From NCBI GenBank assembly GCA_035530655.1, contig DATKUK010000063.1, positions 68,031-132,030 on the forward strand: DNA of 64,000 nt. Reading direction: 5' to 3'. A program made the position numbers and the translations under genes. The notes under the pieces were generated by a model, which had not been told where the DNA came from, searched no databases, and saw only the letters and a program-made list of their open reading frames with translations. Each line of letters begins with the position of its first letter. Within the stretch, counting starts at the first letter, position 1. Source of the stretch: DATKUK01 sp035530655 (GTDB lineage: Bacteria; Planctomycetota; Phycisphaerae; UBA1845; DATKUK01). Positions 1 to 10,030 of this stretch are shown here, piece after piece.

Positions 1-1
1 C

Positions 2-1330
2 CTGTCCATGACCCGCCTGTCCACCGGCTCAAGAATCAATACCGGTGCGGACGACCCGGCGGGCATGATCGCGCTGCAAGGACTGAACGCCGAACTGAAG
101 GCGACCGAGGCGGCCATCGACAATGGCCAGCGCGCTGACGCCATGCTGGGCGTGGCCGATGCGTCTATGGGTGAGGTCAGCACGCTGCTGAACGAGATCG
201 TCTCGCTGGCATCGGCTTCGACCAGCTCGGGCGGTCTGAGCCGGGCGGAGATCGCGGCCAACCAGGCCCAGATCGACCAGGCCATCGGCGCGATCGACCG
301 AATCGTTCGCACCACGCAGTTCAACGGCAAGAAGCTGTTGGACGGCTCGCAGGCCATCCGCACGTCGGTGACAGCCGGAGCCGGCAACGTCAGCGACGTT
401 CACGTCTACAGCCGAAGCAGCAATCAGTCCAGCAGCACGGTTCAGGTGGAGGTTGACACCGCGGCGGCCAAGGCCCAGCAAGACAGCTACGCCACCACCT
501 CGGCCAGCACCGCGACGACCATCCTGGTCACGGGTGAATTGGGAACGGCCACGATTGACATCGCGGCTGGCGAGAAGCTCTCCTCGGTGGCTGCGTCGAT
601 CAACGCGGTGACCACCGAGACCGGCGTTGTGGCGTCGGCTGCGGCCGCTAACGACAGTCTGCACCTGATCAGTCAGGAGTACGGCAGCGACTCGTTCCTG
701 TCGGTGCAGAACCTCAGTGGCGACTCGACCAACTTCGGCGATCAGGCCCGAACCGAGGGCACCGATGCGGTCGTCACGGTCAACGGCTCGCAGGTTACCG
801 GCGACGGGCTTGATATCTCGGTCAACACGAACGGGATCAGTGGCTCGTTCAGTATCACCAGCGCCGGAAACGACGTCGACGACACGGCGACGATCAGCAT
901 CTCAGGCGGTGGTGCGACGTTCCAGCTTGGGACCCAGTCGAGCACGCGGGCGACGATCGGCATTGAGTCACCGATGAGCTACAAGCTGGGCACCGCGACG
1001 CTGGGTTACCTCTCCAGCCTCAAGAGCGGCGGGAGCAACTCGCTGACCAGCGACGCCAATCAGGCGCTGACCATAGCCCGCGAGGCGGTCAGCCAGGTAG
1101 CCGTCGCCCGGGGACGCGTCGGCGCGTTCCAGAGCTTGCAGGTGAGAACTTCGGTCAACAGTCTCAGCGCGATGAAGACCGCGCTGGGTTCGGCACGAAG
1201 CCAGATCGCCGACGTGGACTATGCCGAGGAGACCGCAGAACTCGGCCGACAGAACATCCTCCTCCAGTCGGCGATGGCCTTGCTCGGTGTGGCCAACCAA
1301 CAGACGGCCTCCATCCTGTCGCTTCTCTAG
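2..1330 (+). CDS. flagellin, 5' end outside the window
   Basis: Structural subunit of the flagellar filament, exported by the flagellar type III system. The reading frame is open from the first bases, and the conserved N-terminal D0/D1 signature (LSTGSRIN, then DDPAG) appears at once, so the usual first 25-30 residues lie upstream. The conserved C-terminal D1/D0 helix is present and ends ILSLL, as in other flagellins. The centre, roughly residues 140-330, is Ser/Thr/Ala/Gly-rich and corresponds to the variable surface-exposed D2/D3 region. A rho-independent terminator follows 40 bases after the stop. No other filament or hook gene is in view, but a FlgM-like gene lies 26 kb away. Confidence 0.95.
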   Translation: MSMTRLSTGSRINTGADDPAGMIALQGLNAELKATEAAIDNGQRADAMLGVADASMGEVSTLLNEIVSLASASTSSGGLSRAEIAANQAQIDQAIGAIDRIVRTTQFNGKKLLDGSQAIRTSVTAGAGNVSDVHVYSRSSNQSSSTVQVEVDTAAAKAQQDSYATTSASTATTILVTGELGTATIDIAAGEKLSSVAASINAVTTETGVVASAAAANDSLHLISQEYGSDSFLSVQNLSGDSTNFGDQARTEGTDAVVTVNGSQVTGDGLDISVNTNGISGSFSITSAGNDVDDTATISISGGGATFQLGTQSSTRATIGIESPMSYKLGTATLGYLSSLKSGGSNSLTSDANQALTIAREAVSQVAVARGRVGAFQSLQVRTSVNSLSAMKTALGSARSQIADVDYAEETAELGRQNILLQSAMALLGVANQQTASILSLL

Positions 1331-1366
1331 GCGACAGAGCCGGCTCTACGGGGACCAGCGCAATCA

Positions 1367-1409
1367 AGAGGGATCGGGGCTCATCATGCCCCGGTCCCTT
1401 GCTTTTTTG
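1367..1409 (+). terminator. rho-independent terminator of flagellin
   Basis: GGATCGGGGC (1371-1380) pairs with GCCCCGGTCC (1388-1397), with one G-U pair, around a 7-base loop. The stem extends outward by two or three pairs and is followed by ctTGCTTTTTTG. It lies directly after the flagellin stop codon. Confidence 0.8.
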
Positions 1410-1466
1410 TGCGGGGGTTGAACGGGTGACTTGCCAGCAGGCAACGGTGTCGATACATGCTGGTGC

Positions 1467-2471
1467 ATGACGCAGGGCGCCGAACGATTCAGCCTCAAAG
1501 CCACGTTGTGCCTGATTGGTGCGGTCCTGTGCTGGAGCGCCGTGCCGCTGTTTCTGAAGCATTTCACCGCCTTCATTGACGGCTGGACGGCCAACGGGCT
1601 GCGCTATCCGCTGGCCATGCTCGTGTGGCTTCCCTGGCTGGTCGCCCTGCTCCGCCAAGGCCGCCGGGCGAGTGGCTTTTACGTACGGGCGCTGGTACCT
1701 ACATCGGTGAACTTGGCAGGCCAATGTTTGTGGGCGTGGGCGCCCTACTACATCGATCCGGGACTGATCGCATTTGTGATTCGCCTGAATGTCATCTGGG
1801 CGATCATCGCCGCTATGCTCATCTTCACCGACGAGCGAGGCCTGATAGGCAGCAGACGCTTCTGGCTGGGAATGACGCTGGCGATGAGCGGTTTCGTGGG
1901 GGTAAGCATCTACGGCGGCGCCCTGGAGGGCGGGGCCACCCTGGTCGGCGTTCTGCTTACGCTGGCGTGCAGCCTGATGTGGGGGCTCTATAGCGTGACC
2001 GTGCGATGGTCGACGCGCGACGTGGATGCGCGGTCGGCCTTTGCCCTGATAGGGTGCTACACGGCCGTGGGAACCTTGATTCTGATGTTCGTCCTGGGCG
2101 AACCGGGTCAGGCGAAGACCATGCCGTTGGGTAGTTTCCTGCTCTTGGTGATCTCGGCGCTGGTGGGAATCTCGACGGCACACGTGCTGTTCTATGCGGC
2201 GCTGGCCCGACTGGGCGTGACCATTTGCAGCGGTGCCAGTCTGGCGTCGGCATTCATCACGGCCACTGTTTCCTGGCAAATCTACGACGAGCGGCCTGCG
2301 CCGCAACAGTGGGTCAGCGGGATAGCCCTGATCTGCGGCGCGGCTGTGCTGATATGGGCACAGCAACACCTTTCAACGCCCGTGCGCACGACGACGAACG
2401 GTGGCAAGACAGAGCAGCCGGACGACCGTGCTCCGCCCGAAGCCGTCCCCCAAAGCGAGCAAAGGCGATGA
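1467..2471 (+). CDS. EamA/DMT-family membrane transporter
   Basis: A 334-residue integral membrane protein of the drug/metabolite transporter superfamily. It has about ten hydrophobic helices arranged as two EamA repeats. The first repeat starts at LCLIGAVLCWSAVPLFLKH and the second near LVGVLLTLACSLMWGLYS; each opens with the small-residue helix followed by a Trp typical of EamA repeats. The substrate cannot be read from sequence. The ATG at 1467 is chosen because the first helix follows it closely; an in-frame TTG at 1431 would add 12 residues with no membrane or signal character. The C-terminus is a short polar tail. It converges on ligA with a 28-base gap. Confidence 0.85.
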   Translation: MTQGAERFSLKATLCLIGAVLCWSAVPLFLKHFTAFIDGWTANGLRYPLAMLVWLPWLVALLRQGRRASGFYVRALVPTSVNLAGQCLWAWAPYYIDPGLIAFVIRLNVIWAIIAAMLIFTDERGLIGSRRFWLGMTLAMSGFVGVSIYGGALEGGATLVGVLLTLACSLMWGLYSVTVRWSTRDVDARSAFALIGCYTAVGTLILMFVLGEPGQAKTMPLGSFLLLVISALVGISTAHVLFYAALARLGVTICSGASLASAFITATVSWQIYDERPAPQQWVSGIALICGAAVLIWAQQHLSTPVRTTTNGGKTEQPDDRAPPEAVPQSEQRR

Positions 2472-2499
2472 TCGACGTACCGATCGGCCCGGCAGCGGA

Positions 2500-4512
2500 T
2501 CACACCTGTCCGATCCGACGCAGGAATTCGGCCTCGTCGATGACCTCGACACCGAGCTTGCGGGCCTTGTCGAGTTTGCTTCCCGGATCGGCGCCGGCGA
2601 GCACGAAATCCGTCTTCTTAGTGACCGACCCGGTGGCCTTGCCGCCGAGCTTCTCGATCAGGTCCTGCACGACTTTGCGGCCGAACCCTTCGAGCGTTCC
2701 GGTGACGACGACGGTCTTGCCGGCCAGCGGCTGGTTGCCCACCGCCCGGCGCCGCGGCTGCTTCATGTTCACGCCGGCCGCTTCGAGATGCTCGATCGTA
2801 CGCTTGCCAGCCGGACTCGCGAACCACTCGTGAATCGTCCGGGCCATGACCGGCCCGATCTCCGGAATCGCCTCCAACTCCTCGACGCCGGCTGCTGCGA
2901 TACGGTCCATCGTGCCAAAGTGCTCGGCCAGAATCTGGGCCGCCCGCGTTCCCACGTGTCGGATGTTCAGCGCCGCCACGACGCGGGACAGCTCGCGCAA
3001 ACGACTGTCGTCGATGCCGGCAAGCAGGTTGTCGGCGCTCTTGGCAGCCATGCGCTCAAGCTTCAGTAGTTCCTCTCGTCGGTCGGCCAGACCGTACAGA
3101 TCGGCAAATTCAGCTACCAGCCCGCTATCGACGAGCTGATCGACCAGCGCCGGGCCGACCCCCTCGATGTCCATCTGATCCCGAGCGCAGAAGTAGATCA
3201 GACGCTCCTTCAACTGGGCCGGGCACGATGGATTGATGCACCGCAGGAACACGCCGCCCTCGTCCTTGACCACCTGCCCTTTGCAGACGGGGCACTGCTT
3301 CGGCGGACGAATGGGCTTGGCATCGCGCGGGCGCTTGGCCTCGACCACGCCGACGACCTGGGGGATGATCTCGCCCGCCTTTTCGACCGTCACGAAGTCG
3401 CCCACCATCACACCAAGCCGTTGGATCTGTTCGTAATTGTGCAGGCTCGCGTGCCGCACCGTGGTGCCGGAAAGTTGCATCGGTTCCATCACCGCCCGCG
3501 GCGTGAGCGTGCCGAGCTTGCCGACCTGCCACTGGACCTCGAGCAGCTTGCTCTGGGCCTGCTCGGCGGCGAACTTGAACGCGATACACCAGCGCGGGTA
3601 CCTGCTGGTGGCGCCCAGCGCGTCGCGCTGGTCGAACCGGTCGACCTTGATCACCAGGCCGTCGGTGGCGAAGTCGAGGTCGTGTCTCTTCGAGTCCCAC
3701 TCGTGGCAGAGCGCAAGGACCTGCTCGACGTCCCGGCAAAGCCGTCGCTGCGGCATGACCGGGATTCCCCACTTCTCGACCATGTTGCATAGGGCGCTTT
3801 GCGTCTCGGCCCCGAGCGGCTCGACCTGCCCGAAGCCGTGGGCCATGAAGCGCAGCCCGCGTTGGGCGACGATGCGGCTATCGAGCAGTTTCAGCGTGCC
3901 GGCGGTGGCGTTTCTCGGGTTGGCGAACATCGGTTCGCCGGCCGCTTCGCGTTGGGTGTTGAACGCCTCGAAGTCGGCCCGGGGCCAGTAGACCTCGCCG
4001 CGAACCTCCAGCACGTCAGGCCACTCCTGATCCATCAGACAGATGGGTACACCGCGAACGGTCCGAACGTTCTGCGTCACATCGTCGCCGGTAACCCCGT
4101 CGCCTCGGGTGGCTGCCAGGACCAGACGCCCCTGCTCGTACCGCAACGACACCGCCACGCCGTCAATCTTCAGGTCGACCAAGTACGCATATTCGTCGCC
4201 GCCCAACCCCTTGTGCACGCGTTGATCGAACTCGCGCAACTCCTGCTCGTTGTAGGTGTTGTCGATGCTGAGCATCGGTACGGCGTGACGGACCGACGCG
4301 AACTGCTCCAGCGGTTCGCCCCCCACGCGCTGGGTGGGCGAGTCGGGCGTGACCAGCTCGGGATGATCGGCCTCGAGCTGCTTGAGCTGCTCCATCAGCC
4401 CGTCGTATTGGCGGTCGGTAATCTCCGGCCGGGCCAGCACATAGTAGAGGTAGTCGTGCCGACGGATATCGTCGCGCAACTGCTCGATCTGTTTGGCGAC
4501 GTCTTTGGCCAT
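2500..4512 (-). CDS. ligA: NAD-dependent DNA ligase LigA
   Basis: Seals nicks in duplex DNA during replication and repair, using NAD+ to adenylate itself. At about 670 residues it has the normal family length. Visible parts in order are: domain Ia with the NMN-binding HDYLYYV region near residue 20; the adenylation motif KIDG with the nucleophilic lysine near residue 115; the OB fold; a four-cysteine zinc finger (CPVCKG ... CINPSCPAQL) near residue 410; helix-hairpin-helix repeats rich in G-x-G turns; and a C-terminal BRCT domain starting LAGKTVVVTGTLEGF. The ATG at 4512 is preferred over an in-frame GTG at 4524, which has no upstream ribosome binding site. Confidence 0.97.
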   Translation of the reverse strand: MAKDVAKQIEQLRDDIRRHDYLYYVLARPEITDRQYDGLMEQLKQLEADHPELVTPDSPTQRVGGEPLEQFASVRHAVPMLSIDNTYNEQELREFDQRVHKGLGGDEYAYLVDLKIDGVAVSLRYEQGRLVLAATRGDGVTGDDVTQNVRTVRGVPICLMDQEWPDVLEVRGEVYWPRADFEAFNTQREAAGEPMFANPRNATAGTLKLLDSRIVAQRGLRFMAHGFGQVEPLGAETQSALCNMVEKWGIPVMPQRRLCRDVEQVLALCHEWDSKRHDLDFATDGLVIKVDRFDQRDALGATSRYPRWCIAFKFAAEQAQSKLLEVQWQVGKLGTLTPRAVMEPMQLSGTTVRHASLHNYEQIQRLGVMVGDFVTVEKAGEIIPQVVGVVEAKRPRDAKPIRPPKQCPVCKGQVVKDEGGVFLRCINPSCPAQLKERLIYFCARDQMDIEGVGPALVDQLVDSGLVAEFADLYGLADRREELLKLERMAAKSADNLLAGIDDSRLRELSRVVAALNIRHVGTRAAQILAEHFGTMDRIAAAGVEELEAIPEIGPVMARTIHEWFASPAGKRTIEHLEAAGVNMKQPRRRAVGNQPLAGKTVVVTGTLEGFGRKVVQDLIEKLGGKATGSVTKKTDFVLAGADPGSKLDKARKLGVEVIDEAEFLRRIGQV

Positions 4513-4570
4513 CGCCTCTCTCACCGGTTGCAGAATGCCGACAGGCCGCCGAACGCCCGCGGCGGATGAC

Positions 4571-4921
4571 TCACTTGCACTGCTCGGGAGCCGGTATTAG
4601 GCAGATGAACTCCAGAGGCTGGTCCGATTCGTTGCGAAACTGGTGCATCTGGTTAGCCGGTACGAACGCCACGTCGGCTGCCTGAATCGGCTTGTCGCCC
4701 TCGGTCGTACGGGCAACGCCCTTACCGGCCAGACAGAGGATCTCGTGCTCGTAATCGTGCTGGTGGTGGGGCGTACACCCGCCCGGTGCGATCTCGAACT
4801 GCCGCATATGGAAGTTCTCGGCGCCGTCGTCCGGTCCGATCAGAATGCGGATCTTCGCCTGCTGCGCCCCTTCCATCTGAACGGGCGCCTGGGTATGTGA
4901 CGCGATCGATTGAATCTTCAT
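4571..4921 (-). CDS. small cupin-domain protein
   Basis: A 116-residue single-domain cupin. Motif 1 is visible as PGGCTPHHQHDYEHEILCLAGKG, shown here only as its key residues: two adjacent His, a His two residues later, and a Glu six residues after that. Motif 2 is FVPANQMHQFRN with its metal-binding His. A mononuclear metal site is therefore intact. Such stand-alone cupins act as sugar or small-molecule enzymes or sensors, and nothing here picks between these. It lies 46 bases downstream of the ligA start on the same strand and is transcribed toward ... away from ligA's own start, so it would precede ligA in a shared transcript. Confidence 0.8.
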   Translation of the reverse strand: MKIQSIASHTQAPVQMEGAQQAKIRILIGPDDGAENFHMRQFEIAPGGCTPHHQHDYEHEILCLAGKGVARTTEGDKPIQAADVAFVPANQMHQFRNESDQPLEFICLIPAPEQCK

Positions 4922-5066
4922 GGTCTGGCTCCCTGGGTCGGCGACGGGATCATGTTAGCACAACCACGCCAACGCGGCACCAACGTGACAGCACACGTCA
5001 CCCGTATCGCGTCGCATGGGCAACCAGGCGCACGCGACGACTATTGCCCGACATCCGTTGCGCCGG

Positions 5067-7979
5067 TTAGCGCTTCCTGGCGGCCAGGATTTCGCGAACC
5101 AGCGCATCCCGGATGCTGGCCAGGCTGGCGGCGTGGACGTCGGCGAAGCTGGTCTGGCCGGGATCGTCGGCGTTGCGCGCCTGCGTTTCGGAGGCCAGGT
5201 TGATGGCAGCCGCCACCGCTCGGGCGACGCGGTTGCGCGACCAGCCCGACTCAGCAGCCAGCATGTTCATCAGCTCGATGTCCTGCTGGGCTCGACGCTG
5301 GGCCTTCAGCCGCGTGGTGCCTACCGGCATGTTGTAGCCGTGGCCACCGGTCAGGTGCACGACGGCCAATGCGTCGGGCTTGTCCCAGGCTTCCTGACCG
5401 GCAAAGCTCCTCCAGTAGGCCAACCCGCCATCGGCGCCGAGCGTCCAGTTCTTGTAGTACAACGCGACCAGTGCGGCATTGTCGCTGTCGGGCCCCCGCC
5501 CGCCGCCGTACCTCCAGTAGCGGTCGCCGTGCAACACCCTTCGCCGCTGGATGATCGGTTGATACTGATAGAACGCGTCGGAGACCACGCACAGGTCGTT
5601 CACACCGTCGAGGCGATCTCCCTGCCATTGCGGCCGCGATACATCGCCGCGACAGACGATGTCGAGCGGCTCGCCGGCCAGCACGGGCTTGAAGACATTG
5701 TAGATATAACCCAACGCGCGGAAGTCACGGCCATAGCTCGGCTCATCCAGCGTCCACAGTGAAGTGGCCTTCTTGTATCCTTCCGACTTGCCATCCGGCT
5801 TGCGAAAATTGTTTTTGTCGTTGCAAAAGATCTGAAACTGGGTGTCCGTCCAGCCCTTGGCCACCAGGTGATCACGCCACTGACGGGCGACGACGACCGC
5901 CGCCTGATGCCACGTGCGATCGAACGCCCGAGCAATGTCCACATCGTGCTCGGACATGTAATCTTGCCACCCCTCGTAATCGAACTTGCCGTCCTCGCCC
6001 TTGGGCCGATCGAGGAAAAAGTCGGGGCGCGCGTAGTGGCCGTTAATTCTGGCCGGGTAGTTCTCGTGGAACGGCAAATAAAAGTGAGGGATGGCGGCGG
6101 GCAAACGTGGCAGCCCCTCGAACGCCGATCCGTCGAGCAGGGGACCCATCCAACGGTCCCACTCGCTCCAATCGACGATACGCGTGTGGAACCCGTCGCC
6201 GGCAAGCTTGGGCAGGAAGCCGAACTTGACGCTCTCGGAGTGCCCGTACGACAGTACGTTGTAGCCGACACGGTGCAGGTGCGCCAGCCGATGCATGGCG
6301 TGGAACTGCTCGATTTCGCCCCAAAAACCGTATGAATTCAGTTCGATCACAAAGCTGAGCTTGCTCGGCATGTCGAGATCGACCACGTTCAACTCGACGT
6401 TGACCGTGTCGGAGTCGGCTGAGCAGGACACCTGGAGTTTGCCGCGGTACGTGCCCGCCGGAATGCCGCACGGCACATAGAGATCGACGTAGACCGACTG
6501 GTTCCGCTGGCCGGGCACCTCGTTGTCGTGCGAGGGGATGTGCAGCGGTCGGTCGAGAGGCGGTGCGGCTTCGGGGAAGTAGCGATCCTCGCTCTTGAGA
6601 TACCACAGTCGATGCAACATCAACTGCTTGACGGGAATGACAGCTCCTTCAGGCCCGGTCAGCGCAGCCGGCTGGATGCGGATGTCGGTCAGCCCCGCGT
6701 CGGTCAGCGCCTCGATCACCAGGTTGAACGCCGCAATCTCGCCGCGCAGAGCCTGCAACCTAATGGTCTTGGTCTTGCCGTCCCAAACGTACGAGCCGCT
6801 GCGCACGTCGTTGCTGACGTAGTCCGCACCGTCCAGCACGTCGCCGTTGATCGGATCGACCTTGGTCAGTTCGTCGACGGCCCACACCGCCATGGCGCCG
6901 GTTGGTTCGACCGCATCGGCCACCTTGCCTGTAACGTCTTTGAGAAACTGAAGACGAGGTGGCGGTGTGGGGCCGGGCAACGCAGCCGGATCGGTAGATG
7001 TGATCTCCGATCGGTTGCCGGACTGATCGTAAGCGACCACTGCGAAGCTGTGCGTTTCGCCGGGCTTCAGGTCTGTAATCCATGCGCGGACCGCCTCGCC
7101 CGGCGCGCCGGGGCGAGGCGTTTGCCAGCGCGGGACCACGGTGGCGCGATCCCAGTTGTCCTTCGTAACGCGCTCTGCCTGGAGGCAGCGAATGTGGTAG
7201 CCCAGGGCCCGGCCGCGGTTGCCGTCGTCGCCCCCGGCGGCGAATGTCATGAGCACCTGCCCGTCGTCGAGGCCGTCGGTGTCGATCTTGAGGTCGCTCA
7301 CGGCCGAGGGCGCTTCGGTGTCCGGCTGGCCCCACGTGACGGTCAGTGTGGGCGCAGATTCCTTCGACTCCCTGGCGTAAACGAATATGTTGCTCCGGTC
7401 GGCCCGAAACCAGCCTGTTTCCTCCTGCACCGCCAGAGCGAACGAGTCGGCCCGCAGCGCCGCGACGAGGCGCGGGTCAACGTCGATGGCCCACCAGTCG
7501 TCGGCCTCGGGACGGGCGAAGGTGTAGTGCGAGAGGGTCCCACCGTTGCCCGCGATCACGTCACACACGGTCGAGCCCGGTCCCGCCCAGGTGGCCGTTC
7601 GTGGGCCGGGCCACGCAAAACAGCAGTCGTCGTGCTCGCCGTCGGCCGCACCCGAGCCTTCGGTCCACGGGGTGCTGACGGTGGAGACACCCACTTGGCG
7701 GAGTATGAATTTGGGATCCGTAACCCTCAGCCGCAGCGTAGCCGACGAGATGGTCGCCTCTGACGGCACGGCCGACAGGTCGAAGTTCAGAAGCAGGAAA
7801 TTCTCGCGATGTTTGATCTTCAGCCTATCGCGTCCTCCGGCGTTCTGCCTCACCTCGCTGGAATAGCAGGCCACCGAGTTGTCGGCCACGCACGGACACA
7901 CCGCCTGCCCGGCCAACGCCAACTGGGGCCACGCGAGAACCGCACCTGTGAGAGATAAGAGCCATGAACCGGCGCGCAT
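5067..7979 (-). CDS. secreted DUF4091 (glycosidase-like) protein with CBM-like and Fn3-like domains
   Basis: A 970-residue exported protein. The start at 7979 is chosen because AGGAGA lies 6 bases upstream and a clear signal peptide follows (MRAGSWLLSLTGAVLAW, cleavage near ALAG). Residues ~25-210 form a beta-rich DNRLRE/CBM96-like domain (LLLNFDLSAVPSEATISSATLRLRV). A fibronectin type III-like module follows near 220-330 (APSAVSDLKI ... AVVAYDQSGNRSE). The remaining two-thirds resembles the DUF4091 family, a TIM-barrel group thought to act on polysaccharides, with LDEPSYGRDFRALGY as the conserved barrel motif. Family assignment by memory of motifs; the substrate is unknown. It is probably cotranscribed after, or regulated like, its neighbour at 8076-9935, also a carbohydrate-type protein. 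Confidence 0.8.
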   Translation of the reverse strand: MRAGSWLLSLTGAVLAWPQLALAGQAVCPCVADNSVACYSSEVRQNAGGRDRLKIKHRENFLLLNFDLSAVPSEATISSATLRLRVTDPKFILRQVGVSTVSTPWTEGSGAADGEHDDCCFAWPGPRTATWAGPGSTVCDVIAGNGGTLSHYTFARPEADDWWAIDVDPRLVAALRADSFALAVQEETGWFRADRSNIFVYARESKESAPTLTVTWGQPDTEAPSAVSDLKIDTDGLDDGQVLMTFAAGGDDGNRGRALGYHIRCLQAERVTKDNWDRATVVPRWQTPRPGAPGEAVRAWITDLKPGETHSFAVVAYDQSGNRSEITSTDPAALPGPTPPPRLQFLKDVTGKVADAVEPTGAMAVWAVDELTKVDPINGDVLDGADYVSNDVRSGSYVWDGKTKTIRLQALRGEIAAFNLVIEALTDAGLTDIRIQPAALTGPEGAVIPVKQLMLHRLWYLKSEDRYFPEAAPPLDRPLHIPSHDNEVPGQRNQSVYVDLYVPCGIPAGTYRGKLQVSCSADSDTVNVELNVVDLDMPSKLSFVIELNSYGFWGEIEQFHAMHRLAHLHRVGYNVLSYGHSESVKFGFLPKLAGDGFHTRIVDWSEWDRWMGPLLDGSAFEGLPRLPAAIPHFYLPFHENYPARINGHYARPDFFLDRPKGEDGKFDYEGWQDYMSEHDVDIARAFDRTWHQAAVVVARQWRDHLVAKGWTDTQFQIFCNDKNNFRKPDGKSEGYKKATSLWTLDEPSYGRDFRALGYIYNVFKPVLAGEPLDIVCRGDVSRPQWQGDRLDGVNDLCVVSDAFYQYQPIIQRRRVLHGDRYWRYGGGRGPDSDNAALVALYYKNWTLGADGGLAYWRSFAGQEAWDKPDALAVVHLTGGHGYNMPVGTTRLKAQRRAQQDIELMNMLAAESGWSRNRVARAVAAAINLASETQARNADDPGQTSFADVHAASLASIRDALVREILAARKR

Positions 7980-8075
7980 GATCGAGTCTCCTGTGAAATG
8001 CGTCTTTGCCCGTACACGGGAATCAAGTTCCATCCATCGTGTGCTACGGCAAGGGCCCGGCGTCTGCTTCGACGC

Positions 8076-9935
8076 CTACCGCCGAGTCTTGGTGTCGGGC
8101 TTGGCAGGCAGCTTGGCGGTCGGCTGCGCGATGTTGCGGTCGGCGAGCGTGTTCTTGCCGTCCAACTTCACATCGCACCCGAAGCATACGTTGTCGCGAA
8201 TGATGTTGTCCTGAGCGTCGTCCTTTTCCTCGATACCTAGACTCTGATGGCGACAGTCGGGGCTTTCGAGGCACTGATTGCCGGCGACCACGTTCAAGCG
8301 CGTCTTGGTGAGGAGGATGCCCGGCCACTTGCCGGGCTTCGCCCGCGAGTTGGCTCGACAGATGTTGTTCACGACCGTGTTGCTGCCGCCGCCATCCATC
8401 TCAATCCCGGCACCCGCGTTGCCCACACACTGATTGGCAGAGACCAGGTTCCGTCGATCCTCGCCGCCGCCCAGCCCGCCCACGCCATGACGACCGTTGT
8501 CGGCCAGTACGCTATTGGCGCAGATGCTGTCGCGGACGCGGGCGCAGAAGTAGAGCCCGTCCGTGCCGTTATGGGCAGCGATGTTGCTGGACCACAGAGT
8601 CTGGCGCGTGCCCGTGCCCGGGTGAAAGCCGTGACCACAGCAGTCGCGTACGTGGCAGTCGGTGACGCTCACGCGACCGCCCATTTGCACCGAGATGCCG
8701 TCGTGAGGCCAGCCGATCACGCGGCAACGCGCAATCTGACTGTCGCAGCAGCGTACCAGGTGAATGGCCGAAGCGGTGAAGTCGGGTCGCAGCGCCAGGC
8801 GATCGGGCGTGCCCTCGATCGTCAGATCCGTCAGGTAGATCTCATGCTGCATGAAGGCCCGTACCATGGGGAACCAGTGCACCGCCAGCGCCTCGTCGGC
8901 GGCCTTGTAGTCGTTCCACAACGGGCGCGACAGGCGCAATATGTTGCCCTCGATGCCCGCCAGAATCGCGTGCGTGCTGTTCCAGCCACGCTGAGTGTGC
9001 GACGTCACCATGATCTCATCACCGACGGCGAAGCCCGACGCATCGGCCACCGTAACGGCATCGGAGCCCTCGCCGACGTCACCCGTCAGTCGGGATGCGT
9101 ATGCAGGCGGTGCGACGAATATGGCTCGGCCGCCCTCGCCGATCAGCGTGACGCTGGCGGAGAGCTCGATACCGCGGCGCAGCACGTACCTCCCCGCCGG
9201 TATCGTAACCGTCCCGCCCGGCGGGCCGAGCGAATCAATCGCCTGCTGAAGCCCGCATGTAGGACTGTTCTCGTCGATGAAGCGGCTTGCGCATACAGCC
9301 GTCGGAGGGCACGGAACCGCCTTACCATCGGCAGGTGCGATCGGGCCGGCCGCCAACTGGCGCACTTGCTCGTCGTTCAGTGTCGAGTCAAAAACGGCTA
9401 GTTCGTCGACGGCACACGGTACGAAATGAGGCTGGAGCCCTCCGATCAGCATGTATTGCTCGTGACCTCGGCCGAGGGGTAGGCCTTGCGTGGCCTTTGG
9501 GTCGTTGGCGACCACTCGGCCATCGAGATACAGGCTTGCGCCGCCGGGCCCGAAGCTTACAGCCACGTGATGCCAACGTCCCGGCTCGAGCGTCTGGTCG
9601 CAGATGAGCCGAACTGATCCGAGCGACGCGCTCAGCCCCTGGCCGGGCTCGGGTTGGACGACGATCTTCAACTGCTCCTGCAAGCTGAAAACCGTTGTGT
9701 TGCGCCCGGGCCGGTCCATCCGCAACCCCATGCTCATGGCGCCCGCTTCAAGAGCGCCCACCGCCGGGCCGCGCGCGTAGTCAAACCGATGTCGAAACGC
9801 CAAACCTCTACTGAAGCGCCCCGCACAGCCGACGGCTCCGTGAACCTGCAACGGCCGTCCGTTGCTCACGGCGTTGGGAATCAGCAGACCTTCAGACTTG
9901 TCGAAGTGCCATACTGCAATCGGACCAGCTTGCAT
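8076..9935 (-). CDS. LamG-like plus right-handed beta-helix protein
   Basis: A protein of about 619 residues. The N-terminal ~200 residues are a LamG/concanavalin-like lectin domain (HHVAVSFGPGGASLYLDGR is its usual core strand). A pectate-lyase-3-type cap follows (GLQQAIDSLGPPGGTVTIPAGRY), then parallel beta-helix repeats rich in N, C, G and H steps (SNIAAHNGTDGLYFC, NVVAGNQCLES). Such proteins bind or cleave polysaccharides. No catalytic residues can be assigned by eye. The start at 9935 has AGGA six bases upstream; an in-frame start at 10013 would add 26 residues. Neither gives a convincing signal peptide, which is unusual for a beta-helix protein of this kind. Confidence 0.75.
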   Translation of the reverse strand: MQAGPIAVWHFDKSEGLLIPNAVSNGRPLQVHGAVGCAGRFSRGLAFRHRFDYARGPAVGALEAGAMSMGLRMDRPGRNTTVFSLQEQLKIVVQPEPGQGLSASLGSVRLICDQTLEPGRWHHVAVSFGPGGASLYLDGRVVANDPKATQGLPLGRGHEQYMLIGGLQPHFVPCAVDELAVFDSTLNDEQVRQLAAGPIAPADGKAVPCPPTAVCASRFIDENSPTCGLQQAIDSLGPPGGTVTIPAGRYVLRRGIELSASVTLIGEGGRAIFVAPPAYASRLTGDVGEGSDAVTVADASGFAVGDEIMVTSHTQRGWNSTHAILAGIEGNILRLSRPLWNDYKAADEALAVHWFPMVRAFMQHEIYLTDLTIEGTPDRLALRPDFTASAIHLVRCCDSQIARCRVIGWPHDGISVQMGGRVSVTDCHVRDCCGHGFHPGTGTRQTLWSSNIAAHNGTDGLYFCARVRDSICANSVLADNGRHGVGGLGGGEDRRNLVSANQCVGNAGAGIEMDGGGSNTVVNNICRANSRAKPGKWPGILLTKTRLNVVAGNQCLESPDCRHQSLGIEEKDDAQDNIIRDNVCFGCDVKLDGKNTLADRNIAQPTAKLPAKPDTKTRR

Positions 9936-10030
9936 CACACGTCCTGGTTTGCCTGGCAGAATCGTTTCAGGCCACAACAGATGACCGATCATACCGCGTG
10001 GGGATGACTGCACAAGTCAGGCCGGACCGG